From positions 38,335,623-38,399,622 of the forward strand of contig CM026394.1 in NCBI GenBank assembly GCA_014843695.1: 64,000 nucleotides of DNA, read 5' to 3'. Source of the stretch: Archivesica marissinica (lineage: Eukaryota; Mollusca; Bivalvia; Venerida; Vesicomyidae). The position numbers and the translations under genes were made by a program. Below the pieces are notes generated by a model. That model was not told the DNA's origin. It saw only the letters and a program-made list of their open reading frames with translations, and searched no databases. Positions 1 to 10,598 of this stretch are shown piece after piece (the stretch's first letter is position 1; every line of letters begins with the position of its first letter).

Positions 1-761
1 GAGGGTCTGAAACGTGATTACGTGACTTTAAAATCGGCCAGAATTTTAATAGAACAATTCAGGGTCTGGTTTTATCAACAAAGTATGTCGAAAATTGCTG
101 TTATCTTTAGACTGATATTGGCGATGTGTTCTGTGACTATCGCAGGCTCGTTTTATAAAGACATTTATAAGTATTCAGTGGCAGCTAAGAATTTATTTCA
201 TCGTTTGAACTTGCGAAATGACCTGCGAAAGTAACATAGCTCGCAAATGTCAAAATCGGACATGCTTACAACACGGCTCCGCTGTATATATTATTCATAA
301 CTTATTTATTTCTTGTACTATTTTAATAATTCTTGTACCGAATTAAACCTCACCCTCAGACCTTTCCAGAAATGCAAGCTATATTAATGTCCTATCGTTG
401 ATGACTTTTTCGGATTTTTAACACACCTGTATTGAAGTGGAAAACACTGTATTTGTTGCTGCGCATACTTATATTACTTATTTTAAATTAACAGGTATAT
501 TCCCAGCTTTGCAAGCGTGTATAGCAATATTTAAAATCGGATTCATATTTTGATATAAAGAATTATTAAACATGTCTATACTAAGTCTATATTATTTATG
601 CGTCGGATTTTGGCGTAACGGAAAAACAGGATGTCCTGTCCACCCCATCCTTACACCTTCTTTGCTAAATTGTAAATTGTTACTGCTCGATATAATGGAT
701 TGTTAGAAATGACGGATACAACTGATTGGAATATGATCTCAACAGAAGAACTACTTTTTAT
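1..761. other. AT-rich non-coding stretch, nothing recognised
   Basis: No repeat family, RNA gene or known protein is recognisable. The longest plus-strand frame (22-234, 70 codons) has a hydrophobic middle but no domain I can name, no splice context and no similarity to anything else here, so it is not called a gene. It could be an edge of a gene lying left of the window. Confidence 0.5.
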
Positions 762-764
762 ATG

Positions 765-848
<84 letters not shown>

Positions 849-986
849 CCCTGGCCTTGCCTGGCCTTGCCTTGCCTTGCCTTGCCTTGCCTGACCTGGC
901 CTTGCCTTGCCTGACCTGGCATTGCCTTGCCTTGCCTTGTCTTGCCTTTCCATGCCTTGCCTTGCCTCCTGCCTGCCAGCCAGCCA

Positions 987-1017
<31 letters not shown>

Positions 1018-1035
1018 TGCCGGCCGACCGACCGG

Positions 1036-1071
<36 letters not shown>

Positions 1072-1073
1072 CC
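762..1073. repeat. Compound CCTG / CCTTG microsatellite
   Basis: A run of about 22 perfect CCTG/TGCC tetranucleotides (762-849) passes into imperfect CCTTG pentamers with interspersed CCTGAC units (850-966), then back into CCTG units with CGGC interruptions (968-1073). The pentamers look like T-insertion derivatives of the tetramer. The minus strand is G-rich (CAGG)n. Reading frames through it give low-complexity Pro/Ala/Cys/Leu or Gly/Arg/Gln strings and are not genes. Confidence 0.97.
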
Positions 1074-1693
1074 GTTGCTGATCAGTAGACTGAGATTCCC
1101 TGTTGTCAGTAATTAAATGCTTCGGGGAAACCTTCTGGTCACAGTATAATTATAGCCATCAATGGGCGAGCATGAGTCTGCAGTCATGGTAAGCACCCGA
1201 AAAGTGGAAAGCACTTAAGGTTTTTGTCCTATATGTCACAGACGAAACAACCAGAACATCCACCAGCCTCACCCCATACCTTGGCTTACACGAACATCAG
1301 CAACTGGTACCTTCATACGTGCAATCTCAGTTACCATCTGACTCTGACCACTAACATCAAAGGTCTTGCAACATGGGAGTTTTACGACAGAGACAAAATG
1401 TTTGATACCATCAACCCATTGTCAATTAGTGGGTACCGGGACATATTGGTCCTGACCACCACACAATGTATGTTCAAGAGATACAGGAGCTACGCTACGA
1501 ACAACTATTAACTCTTGTTATATTTAAATAGTGACGGGATTAGTGGAATTAAGTTGATTATGCCGTACCTTCAATTGGTACCTCACCCAGTTCCGCAAGC
1601 GAACATGACGACATGTGACAATGTATGGTCACATATATCCATACTTACTGTATATTCAAAATGGTCGCCAGGGAGATCAGGACGTGTTCGACA
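1074..1693. other. Unassigned sequence between microsatellite and 51-bp array
   Basis: No family recognised. A 95-codon frame (1224-1511) exists but shows no domain, no codon periodicity obvious by eye and no splice sites that would tie it to an exon. The stretch leads without a clear break into the first degenerate 51-bp monomer at 1694. Confidence 0.4.
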
Positions 1694-2286
1694 GCATCTC
1701 AACAATCAACGTGGTACTAAGAGTGACCAGGACTTGCTGCGAACGCATCTAAGCAATCGACGGGGTCCTAATAGTGATCAGGACCTATTGAAAATGCATC
1801 TAAACAATCGGCGGGGTCCTAGGAGTGACCAGGACTTGCTGCGAACGCATCTAAACAATCGACGGGGTCCTAAGAGAGATCAGGACCTGCTGAGAATGCA
1901 TCTAAACAATTGGCGGTGTCCTAAGAGTGATCAGGACCTGCTGAGAACGCATCTAAACAATTGGCGGTGTCCTAAGAGTGATCAGGACCTGCTGAGAATG
2001 CATCTAAACAATTGGCGGTGTCCTAAGAGTGATCAGGACCTGCTGAGAACGCATCTAAACAATCGGCGGGTCCTAAGAGTGATCAGGACCTGCTGATAAC
2101 GCATCTAAACAATCGGCGGGTCCTAAGAGTGATCAGGACCTGCTGAGAACGCATCTAAACAATCGGCGGGGTCCTAAGAGTGATCAGGACCTGCTGAGAA
2201 TGCATCTAAACAATTGGCGGGGTCCTAAGAGTGACCAGGACCTGCTGAGAACGCATCTAAGCAATCGACGGGGTCCGAAGAGTGAT
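1694..2286. repeat. 51-bp tandem repeat, 12 copies
   Basis: Units start with GCATCTAAACAATCG at 1694, 1745, 1796, 1847, 1898, 1949, 2000, 2051, 2101, 2151, 2202 and 2253; the last is partial. All are 51 bp except those starting at 2051 and 2101, which are 50 bp and share the same loss of one G in the GCGGGGTCC run. Since 51 is a multiple of three, copies 1-8 stay in one plus-strand frame as a 17-residue unit (HLNNRRGPKSDQDLLRT). The shared deletions then break the frame, so a coding role is doubtful, though a decayed coding minisatellite cannot be excluded. Confidence 0.95.
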
Positions 2287-2649
2287 CATGATAATGTGGA
2301 CATACACGTAGAAAATGATATTCCGTTTCAATTTGTGCCATAGTACATGATTTACATATTCAATCATTGTCTAATTTAGCTCTTAAATGTGTTGGGGGGA
2401 CCCTGCACATGGGAAGGACCATGTATTATGTAATATTAGAAATTTGTAAATGGTAAGCATTCAATTATCAGTTTGGTTATATTTAAATACACAAATCTTG
2501 TTCCTACAGGTAACATACTGTCATTTGGTATGCACATAGAAGATATGGTTTGTTCTAAAAAATATGTGTCACTAATCGGTATAGCAATGCATAGCCTATG
2601 GCATCTTATATGCTAGAGAGCATTTATATTGCCTTCCTTTTTCTTTTTT
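2287..2649. other. Unassigned AT-rich stretch
   Basis: Nothing recognised beyond poly-T near 2637-2650, which on the minus strand is the A-rich end of the adjacent SINE. Confidence 0.4.
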
Positions 2650-2906
2650 AAAAATTTATTTAGTTTACAACGATTGCGAAACAAGCTATGGCAACTTATA
2701 TTAATTACACTCGTTGGCGCGGATGAAAGCGTAAATGTGGTTATTCGTGTGGGAGGAAACCGGAGTATACACGGAGAAAAACCACCTGTCCGATTTGGCG
2801 ACCACGATACCATCTCACATACTTCCCAGTCCGAGGATCGAACCCGGGTCGCATTGGTGAGAGGCGAGCGCGCTAACCACTGCGCTAATCGGATTGCCAC
2901 ACATGA
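2650..2906 (-). mobile_element. tRNA-derived SINE, family 1 (near full length)
   Basis: Read on the minus strand it starts with an A box (TTAGCGCAGTGGTTAGCGCG) followed by a B box (GGGTTCGATCC), the two internal Pol III promoter elements of tRNA genes. A body of about 150 bp follows, then a tail (TTAATATAAGTTGCCATAGC and TTGTTTCGCAATCG) ending A-rich. The same family recurs at 12,680-12,900 and 63,718-63,945. SINEs do not code and depend on LINE machinery in trans. The open frames here are fortuitous. Confidence 0.88.
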
Positions 2907-3038
2907 ATTCCCAGAACCCCCAAAACCCATTCTAGACACAAAGAGTGCATTTCTGCCATATCTATGGGCCAATATATAGTGATCTAAAGTGCATTTTGAA
3001 TAGCGCCCACTAGTGACCGTATTGTTTTATCCTAGGGT

Positions 3039-3538
3039 ATGTACTTTAAGAATTTGAAGAGTTTTAGTATGGGCATAACATTTATACACACACACACACT
3101 ACAACAGACATTGCATTAAAGTATATAGCTACTTAATAGCTTGTGAATAAACCGACATTATAGTGTCGATATTGTACACTCGGTTTAACGTTGTATACAC
3201 CTGAATAGGCGGACGAATGTAGTCCATATAACTAATATAGTTCATTTTTCTATTTGGTAAAACTTGTATTTTCATGACAGCCAGTAGATAGAGTTTGTGT
3301 TTTTGACATAGTATGTGCCTTGAGAAAACTTCAGACTAGTTGATATGTAGAAAGTATGTACAATCAGATAATTGCAAACTGAAGGCAGGGTATATTGTTG
3401 TATTTGGCGGAGGAATACTGTATGTGTACGCACACTGACGTCATTCACAGGTAGACGGTGTTACTGAATGCCATTTATTTTGTAATAGTTTTGCTGTTTT
3501 TCAGTTTGATTTGAATACCACTACCAGTGGATGTGGGC
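3039..3538 (+). repeat. Unnamed dispersed repeat, copy 1
   Basis: 3190-3538 aligns by eye along its length with 5025-5390 and 7641-7955, sharing blocks such as ATGTAGTCC..TAACTAATAT, CTAGTTGATATGTAGAAA, TTGCAAACTGAAGG and TTTGGCGGAGGAATAC. A further upstream block (3039-3085, ATGTACTTTAAGAATTTGAA) is shared only with copy 3 (7376-7425). Interrupted by a short CA run near 3085. No ORF and no clear TIRs. Probably a non-autonomous element or a decayed segmental repeat. Confidence 0.8.
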
Positions 3539-4224
3539 AATTTAAAAATTACAGTTACCTTGAATAATATATGCCAACATTACCGTCTTAACAAACCTTA
3601 ATTTAGACAATGCTATCTAAGTTCATTATATATGACACTCACCATAGGTCTTCATCGAAATGTACGTCTGCGATAACCGGATTCTAATCGACCTTTCTGG
3701 TGATGGGAAGGTCACGCTGACACTCTCTGACACGGCGATACTGCTAGTACAGTCACGTGATATGGTCAGGTGATCAGGTCACAAACGAAGGAGTTGTTTA
3801 CGATATCGTGACAAAAGTTCACATATTTAGACCACGAGCACTGGACTTTGTCTCGCTTTTGGGAATGGTTGGAAGCTCAATTGTGAGATAACACATGTAT
3901 TAATTTGTGTGCTAGCTTTTGCTTTGCGTATACTAGGTTGATGAACTATGCAATACATTACTAGAGAGGCAGTGATGGGGAGATATATATACATACACAT
4001 GAGGCAATCTTCTCATAAAACCGGTTGACCAAATTTGACACAGTTGATCCAACTTGGGCACATTGTTACTATAAATAACTTGTATTGAGCAGTTCGTAGA
4101 GTTCGTATTTAAAGAGGAGCTATGCCGTGAATAATATTGTATTTGTATGTAATACTTAGATAGGAAGAATCCCACATCAACTTACTATACATTATTAGTC
4201 ATGTAGATTAATATTCAGGATAGT
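3539..4224. other. Unassigned non-coding stretch
   Basis: No family, domain or RNA gene recognised. Frames are short and interrupted. Confidence 0.4.
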
Positions 4225-4462
4225 TTTTTATACAAATTTATTTTAGCTCGATTGCGAAACAAGTTCTTTCAACTTATATTAATTACTTCCGAGACCTCAT
4301 TCCTGATGGAATCCATTGCCATGAAGAAGAGAGAAGATGCAATGTGGAATTTAAATGCCTTGCCTAAGGGCACAATGGTAACTGCCCCAGCAGGGCTCGA
4401 ACTCCGGGCCTTTCACACATGAATTAAGCGAACGCGCTTCCACTGCGCTATCACGACTTCTA
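4225..4462 (-). mobile_element. tRNA-derived SINE with family 1 tail but a different head
   Basis: On the minus strand the 5' end carries A box GATAGCGCAGTGGAAGCGCG and B box GGAGTTCGAGCCC. The body (about 4280-4380) does not match family 1. The 3' end (4225-4285) matches the family 1 tail (TTAATATAAGTTG, TTGTTTCGCAATCG, then A-rich). This is the usual pattern when different SINE heads share a 3' tail recognised by one LINE reverse transcriptase. Confidence 0.78.
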
Positions 4463-4556
4463 GTATTCCGGATATGATTGTTTATATAGCTGCTTTCTGT
4501 TCAGGTCGTTACCGGAAGCACCACGTGTGTCTGCTATATATCCTCATAGTGTACAT

Positions 4557-4742
4557 ATGTCCAGGGATCGCAGGTTCGATCCCCAGTCTGACCCTAATAA
4601 AATTGACAGTCTTTCAGTTGGGACTTTAAACTGTGGTCTCGTGTCGGTGCTTTACACCGTGCACGTAAACGAACAAGAGGAGACTCTGGAATGGGCCTCT
4701 GTCTGTATCATTGCACTATCCTCCAACAATCTAAGGAAACGT
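4557..4742 (+). mobile_element. SINE family 2, 5' and 3' truncated
   Basis: Starts at the B-box region (GGGATCGCAGGTTCGATCCC) and continues through TGACCCTAATAAAATT, TCTTTCAG..GGGAC, the AGGAGACTCTGG hairpin motif and CTATCCTCCAACAATCTAA. It then ends before the ACCGGTAGCGACGATAAATA tail present in the full-length copy at 40,108-40,400. The A-box half of the tRNA-like head is missing. Confidence 0.85.
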
Positions 4743-5024
4743 AAGGACTAAATTATTGTGCTCAACACATTAAACTAAGCACATATTTTCAAAAACAAGC
4801 TTAATAACATGTAGGCTGTAGTGAACGGTTTTGAGCCACTCGCTCGAATTGGCCCTGGGGAGAAATTCTTAGAAATGAGGTAAAATAGACATTTGAATGC
4901 ATGTGTGATGTTTATATCAGTTCATGCGTTAGCTTCTGGTGCTGCAATGGTTGTTTACAAACTATTATGTGGGTTAAGTTTTGACCTCGGTGATACTGCA
5001 TGCTGCCTGTGTTGGAAATACAAT

Positions 5025-5390
5025 GTTGTATATACGTACATAGGCAGAAGTGCATCCGCGGTCGAATGTAGTCCTAATAACTAATATAGTTCATTTTTCT
5101 TTTTGGTAAAAATGCATTTTCATAACAGGCAGTGTACAGTTGTTGTATTTTTCTAGAAATTATGTGACTTGAGAAGACTTCATTCTAGTTGATATGTAGA
5201 AAAGATGTGGCATAAGAATTCAGGCCATTGCAAACTGAAAGTTGGAATACTGTATTATTTGGCGGATGAATACAGTGTGCAAACATAGTGACGTTACTCA
5301 CAGGTGAGCACTGGCTATGCAAGTCATTACTTTTCGGACAATTATGCTGTTTTCTAGTTTGATTTGAATGCATATTCACAGTGGATGTGG
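5025..5390 (+). repeat. Unnamed dispersed repeat, copy 2
   Basis: Aligns with copies 1 and 3 in the same orientation from GTTGTATATACGTA to GTGGATGTGG. It is closer to copy 3 (shared AAAAGATGTGG.ATAAGAATTC and TTCGGACAATT) than to copy 1. The upstream 3039/7376 block is not visible before this copy. Confidence 0.8.
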
Positions 5391-6196
5391 TATCAGACGA
5401 AATGAAAGATTGGAAATATAAACGAACGTATGTTTTTACTTTTTACTATGGCAATTTATGTTGTTTTACAACCTGTTTGAATTATGGGTCAAGGGTCATG
5501 CCACCGACAGTATATCGTCTGCAGAACTGTCTGTTACAAATGTATATACAGGAGTCCTATAGAAAGTGAATATAGTAAATAGAGTGAATAGAGTCTGTAA
5601 ATAGAGTCTGTAAATAGAGTGAATAGAGTCTGTAAATTACAGACAGATTGGCCAAACTGGTTGTAAAAGTTGCTTGTGAGCAGAAACACAGTGTACTTGA
5701 GACACCCATGTAAAATTCATCTGCCAAACTCACAGACAAGTATTAATATGTGCACCGGCTGATCTTGCAGATGGAATATTGCTAAGTATCTGTCCGACAT
5801 TCAGGTCTCTCTCACAACCTGTGTTTCAATGTGGATATAGAGTACAGCGTGTACGCAATGAATGACTGGCATGTAAGAGTAATGTTTCGGACATACATGA
5901 ATGACGAAAGGCAGTCGGAAACTCAGATTGTATAATTTGATACTTATTATGTTGATATTTATTTAGATCCTGTATGCATGTGAGCACTCAGCAATATTTA
6001 AAAGCATATATTTACATATGTACATGATATGGGGCATGAATAAATGACTGCAAAATGTGAGCATGAACACATTGATTGTGACCAACTGTATGGCATTGTA
6101 CAAATGTATTCATTGTTAATTTGTTTATCTTGACTTGAGCATCTGTTTAGCTCAGCAGAATCCATGATACTTTAGCTGTGACACTGCTACACATTT
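5391..6196. other. Unassigned stretch with a small local repeat
   Basis: 5573-5640 carries several copies of AATAGAGTCTGTAAATAGAG-like units. The rest is AT-rich with no recognised element. Confidence 0.45.
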
Positions 6197-7328
6197 GTGT
6201 GTAGGATCAACCAGCCAATTGGAGTAATATGAGTGCACAATGTGACGTCTCTGGCGTGAACCATACCGAGAAGCAGTTGTGTGTAGGATCAACAGCCACT
6301 TGGGATAGTGCAAATCTGTATGCACAATGTGAGTCTCTGGCGTGAACCATACGAGAAGCAGTTGTGTGTAGGATCAACCAGCCACTTGGGATAGTGCAAA
6401 TCTGTATGCACAATGTGACGTCTCTGGCGTGAACCATACCGAGAAGCAGTTGTGTGTAGGATCAATCAGCCACTTGGGATAGTGCAAATCTGTATGCACA
6501 ATGTGACGTCTCTGGCGTGAACCATACCGAGAAGCAGTTGTGTGTAGGATCAATCAGCCACTTGGGATAGTGCAAATCTGTATGCACAATGTGACGTCTC
6601 TGGCGTGAACCATACCGAGAAGCAGTTGTGTGTAGGATCAATCAGCCACTTGGGATAGTGCAAATCTGTATGCACAATGTGACGTCTCTGGCGTGAACCA
6701 TACCGAGAAGCAGTTGTGTGTAGGATCAATCAGCCACTTGGGATAGTGCAAATCTGTATGCACAATGTGACGTCTCTGGCGTGAACCATACCGAGAAGCA
6801 GTTGTGTGTAGGATCAATCAGCCACTTGGGATAGTGCAAATCTGTATGCACAATGTGACGTCTCTGGCGTGAACCATACCGAGAAGCAGTTGTGTGTAGG
6901 ATCAATCAGCCACTTGGGATAGTGCAAATCTGTATGCACAATGTGACGTCTCTGGCGTGAACCATACCGAGAAGCAGTTGTGTGTAGGATCAATCAGCCA
7001 CTTGGGATAGTGCAAATCTGTATGCACAATGTGACGTCTCTGGCGTGAACCATACCGAGAAGCAGTTGTGTGTAGGATCAATCAGCCACTTGGGATAGTG
7101 CAAATCTGTATGCACAATGTGACGTCTCTGGCGTGAACCATACCGAGAAGCAGTTGTGTGTAGGATCAATCAGCCACTTGGGATAGTGCAAATCTGTATG
7201 CACAATGTGACGTCTCTGGCGTGAACCATACCGAGAAGCAGTTGTGTGTAGGATCAACCAGCCACTTGGGATAGTGCAAATATGTGTGCACAATGTGACG
7301 TCTCTGGCGTGAACCATACTGAGAAACA
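6197..7328. repeat. 88-bp tandem repeat, 13 copies, highly homogeneous
   Basis: Units start with GTGTGTAGGATCAA at 6197, 6279, 6364, 6452 and then every 88 bp to 7244. The first two copies are shorter and diverged (82 and 85 bp) and the last ends in diverged sequence. The nine units between 6452 and 7243 read identically. Edge divergence with a uniform core fits unequal crossing-over or very recent amplification. The dispersed repeat copies 2 and 3 lie on either side. The minus-strand frames are short and not genes. Confidence 0.97.
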
Positions 7329-7375
7329 TGTACCGGTAAGTATTTTTTAAACTTGAGTCTTCGGAATTGTATAAT

Positions 7376-7955
7376 ATGTACTTTAATAATTTCAAGAGTT
7401 TTGGTCCGAGCATAAGATGTATACAGAACCCCCCTCAGCCAGAGGACTAACGGGCCAACATGTAAACACAATGTCATTTGTTTCACGGGTCAATGTGTTT
7501 TTAGTGACTTCTTAAAATCATTGTTTCTGTTGAAGATACAGGTTCCCCATGGCTCATAATTGTTATGGTAGTGTGTTAGAGATTGTATTACATGAAAAGC
7601 AAGAAATAATTACACAGCACATGTTTTGTCTTTGTTTTAGGTTGTATATACGTAAATAGTCAGAAGTGCATCGAATGTAGTCCCAATAACTAATATCGTT
7701 CATTTTTCTTTTTAGTGTATAGTTTTTTTATGTTTTTTGAGAAATTATGTGACTTACGAAGACAGCAGACTAGTTGATATGTAGAAAAGATGTGGTATAA
7801 GAATTCAGGCCATTGCAAACTGAAGGTTGGTATACTGTATTATTTGGCGGAGGAATACAGTGTGTAAACACAGTGACGTTATTCACAGGTGAACACTGGC
7901 TATGCAAATTATACGTTTCGGACAATTTTGTTGTTTTCCAGTTTGCTTTGAATCT
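7376..7955 (+). repeat. Unnamed dispersed repeat, copy 3
   Basis: 7641-7955 aligns with copies 1 and 2, and 7376-7425 aligns with 3039-3085 of copy 1 (ATGTACTTTAATAATTTCAA). Copies 1 and 3 therefore share a longer element whose middle differs. It follows the 88-bp array after about 50 bp. Confidence 0.78.
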
Positions 7956-7970
7956 TTGCTTCTCTCATAA

Positions 7971-7998
7971 TATAATAATGATAATAATAATAATAATA
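7971..7998. repeat. AAT-type trinucleotide microsatellite
   Basis: About nine AAT/ATA units with one G interruption, directly following dispersed repeat copy 3. Confidence 0.9.
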
Positions 7999-8375
7999 GG
8001 TTTATTACAACACACTCTTAAATTGGTGTTGTTTAAATATATGTTATTAAAAATGATGTATATGTGTAAAATTACTTGGTCATGAACAGTTATCTCCAGG
8101 CCCGTAGCCACACTGAGGCATACCGAGGCAGTAGCCTCGATTAAAATGTCCAAGGCAACCAAAGAATAAATGTAAAATTAAATAAATAAAATACAAAACT
8201 ATCTCTTTGCTGTGTAAAATGTTGGCTTGTAGAGAGCTGAATGGTCAGTACGTCTAAACTCATTAAATCAGAACACGCAGGAAATCGCTTCTATACCTCA
8301 GCAATTTTATATGGGAACATGCCCCCGGACCGCCTAGATTTCCTCGGTTGAAATGTGCTGCTGGCTAAGGTACTG

Positions 8376-8447
8376 GTCTCTGTGGCACAGAGGTAACATA
8401 ATTAGCCTAGTAACCAATATTATGGAAGTTCGAATCATATTTATCGC
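8376..8447 (+). pseudogene. Degenerate tRNA-like sequence (SINE head or tRNA relic)
   Basis: An A box (TGGCACAGAGG, 8383) and a B box (AGTTCGAATCA, 8427) lie 44 bp apart, the same spacing as positions 8 and 52 of a tRNA. The acceptor and T stems do not pair well and no anticodon arm is convincing, so it is not a functional tRNA gene. No family 1 or 2 SINE body follows. 8000-8375 and 8448-8566 show nothing else I recognise. Confidence 0.4.
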
Positions 8448-8566
8448 TTCTACTTTTTATTTATATATATTTTTATTAATTTTATATCTTTTATATTCAT
8501 TATTGTAAAGAAAATAATTCACAAAGTCATTAAGACTAGACACATTGAGACTAACGTGCGTTGTAC

Positions 8567-8679
8567 ATTTTAAGTTTATTTATCGTCGTCGCTACCGGTT
8601 GCCCATATGAGCGACGTTTCCTGAAGAGATTAGTCATTTTAGATTGTTGGAGGATCGTGCAATGATACAGACAGAGACC
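8567..8679 (-). mobile_element. SINE family 2, 3' fragment abutting the 36-bp array
   Basis: On the minus strand this is the 3' half of family 2: the GTATCATTGCACGATCCTCC region, CTAATCTCTTCAGGAAACG, the ATGGGCAACCGGTAGCGACG tail and a terminal A-rich run. The element is cut at about 8679, inside the segment corresponding to CTCTGGAATGGGTCTC, where the first 36-bp monomer starts. No remaining 5' half is visible on the far side of the array. Confidence 0.85.
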
Positions 8680-10598
8680 AGTAACCGCCGTGTAGCCATG
8701 GTGTACACTGTGTGGAGTAACTGCCGTGTAACCGTGGTGTACACTTTGTGGAGTAACCGTCGTGTAGTCGTGGTGTACACTGTGTGGAGTAACCGCCGTG
8801 TAGCCGTGGTGTACACTGTATGGAATAACCGCCGTGTAGCCGTGGTGTACACTGTGTGGAGTAACCGCCGTGTAGCCGTGGTGTAGACTGTGTGGAGTAA
8901 CCGCCGTGTAACCGTGGTGTACACTGTGTGGAGTAACCACCGTGTAGCCATGGTGTACACTGTGTGGAGCAACCGCCGTGTAGCCGTGGTGTACACTGTG
9001 TGGAGTAACTGTCGTGTAACCGTGCTGTGCACTGTGTGGAGTAACCGCCGTGTAGCCGTGGTGTACACTGTATGGAGTAACCGCCGTGTAGCCGTGGTGT
9101 ACACTGTGTGGAGTAACCGCCGTGTAGCCATGGTGTACACTGTGTGGAGTAACTGCCGTGTAGCCGTGGGGTACACTGTGTGTAGTAACTTCCGTGTAAC
9201 CGTGGTGTACATTGTGTGGAGTAACTGCCGTGTAGCCGTGGTGTACACTGTGTGGAATAACTGCCGTATAGCCGTGGTGTACACTGTGTGGAGTAACCGC
9301 CGTGTAGCCGTGGTGTACACTGTGTGGAGTAACCGCCGTGTAGCCGTGGTGTACACTGTGTGGAGTAACTGCCGTGTAACCGTGCTGTGCACTGTGTGGA
9401 GTAACCGCCGTGTAGCCGTGCTGTGCACTGTGTGGAGTAACTGCCGTGTAGCCGTGGTGTACACTGTGTGGAGTAACCACCGTGTAGCCGTGGTGTACAC
9501 TGTGTGGAGTATCCACCGTGCAGCCGTGGTATACACTGTGTGGAGTAACCGCCGTGTAGCCGTGGTGTACACTGTGTGGAGTAACCGTCGTGTAGCCGTG
9601 GTGTACACTGTATGGAGTAACCGCCGTGTAGCCGTGGTATACACTGTGTGGAGTAACCGCCGTGTAGCCGTGGTGTACACTGTGTGGAGTAACCGCCGTG
9701 TAGCCGTGGTGTACACTGTGTGTAGTAACTGCCGTGTAACCGTGGTGTGCACTGTGTGGAGTAACCGCCGTGTAGCCGTGGTGTGCACTGTGTGGAGTAA
9801 CTGCCGTGTAGCCGTGGTGTACACTGTGTGGAGTAACCATCGTGTAGCCGTGGTGTACACTGTGTGGAGTAACCGCCGTGTAGCCGTGGTGTACACTGTG
9901 TGGAGTAACCGCCGTGTAGCCGTGGTGTACACTGTGTGGAGTAACCGTCGTGTAGCCGTGGTGTACACTGTGTGGAGTAACTGCCGTGTAGCCGTGGTGT
10001 ACACTGTGTGGAGTAACCGCCGTGTAGCCGTGGTGTACACTGTGTGTAGTAACTTCCGTGTAGCCGTGGTGTAACTGTGTGGAGTAACTGCCGTGTAGCC
10101 GTGGTGTACACTGTGTGGAGTAACCGCCGTGTAGCCGTGGTGTACACTGTGTGGAGCAACCGCCGTGTAGCCGTGGTGTACACTGTGTGGAGTAACCGTC
10201 GTGTAGTCGTGGTGTACACTGTGTGGAGTAACCGCCGTGTAGCCGTGGTGTACACTGTGTGGAGTAACCGCCGTGTAGCCGTGGTGTACACTGTGTGGAG
10301 TAACCGCCGTGTAGCCGTGCTGTGCACTGTGTGGAGTAACTGCCGTGTAGCCGTGGTGTACACTGTGTGGAGTAACCGCCGTGTAGCCGTGGTGTACACT
10401 GTGTGGGATAACCGCCGTATAGTTGTGGTGTACACTGTGTGGAGTAACCGCCGTGTAACCGTGGTGTACACTGTGTGGAGTAACCATCGTGTAGCCGTGG
10501 TGTACACTGTGTGGAGTAACCGCCGTGTAGCCGTGGTGTACACTGTGTGGGGTAACCGCCGTATAAGTTTGGTGGATTCTATGTGGAGTAACTGCCGT
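8680..10598. repeat. 36-bp minisatellite, about 53 copies
   Basis: The core is GTAACCGCCGTGTAGCCGTG plus GTGTACACTGTGTGGA. Monomers are nearly all exactly 36 bp, which keeps one plus frame (VWSNRRVAVVYT) and all three minus frames open for hundreds of codons. These are artefacts of the monomer. Point variants (CCGCCG/CTGCCG/CCACCG/CCGTCG, TAGCC/TAACC, GTGTAC/CTGTGC) recur with a 10-monomer period, see findings. One indel occurs at 10,074. Flanked on the left by a SINE fragment and on the right by the related 37-bp array. Confidence 0.97.

Noticed and set aside
762..1073. Telomeric or subtelomeric repeat
   Set aside because: The units are CCTG and CCTTG, not TTAGGG, and the tract is internal and short.
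1224..1511. 95-codon ORF as a gene
   Set aside because: No domain, no conserved counterpart in the window and no splice or promoter context. Length is compatible with chance.
2613..2979. 116-119 codon frames on both strands
   Set aside because: They lie entirely over a SINE with Pol III boxes. Both strands are open by chance.
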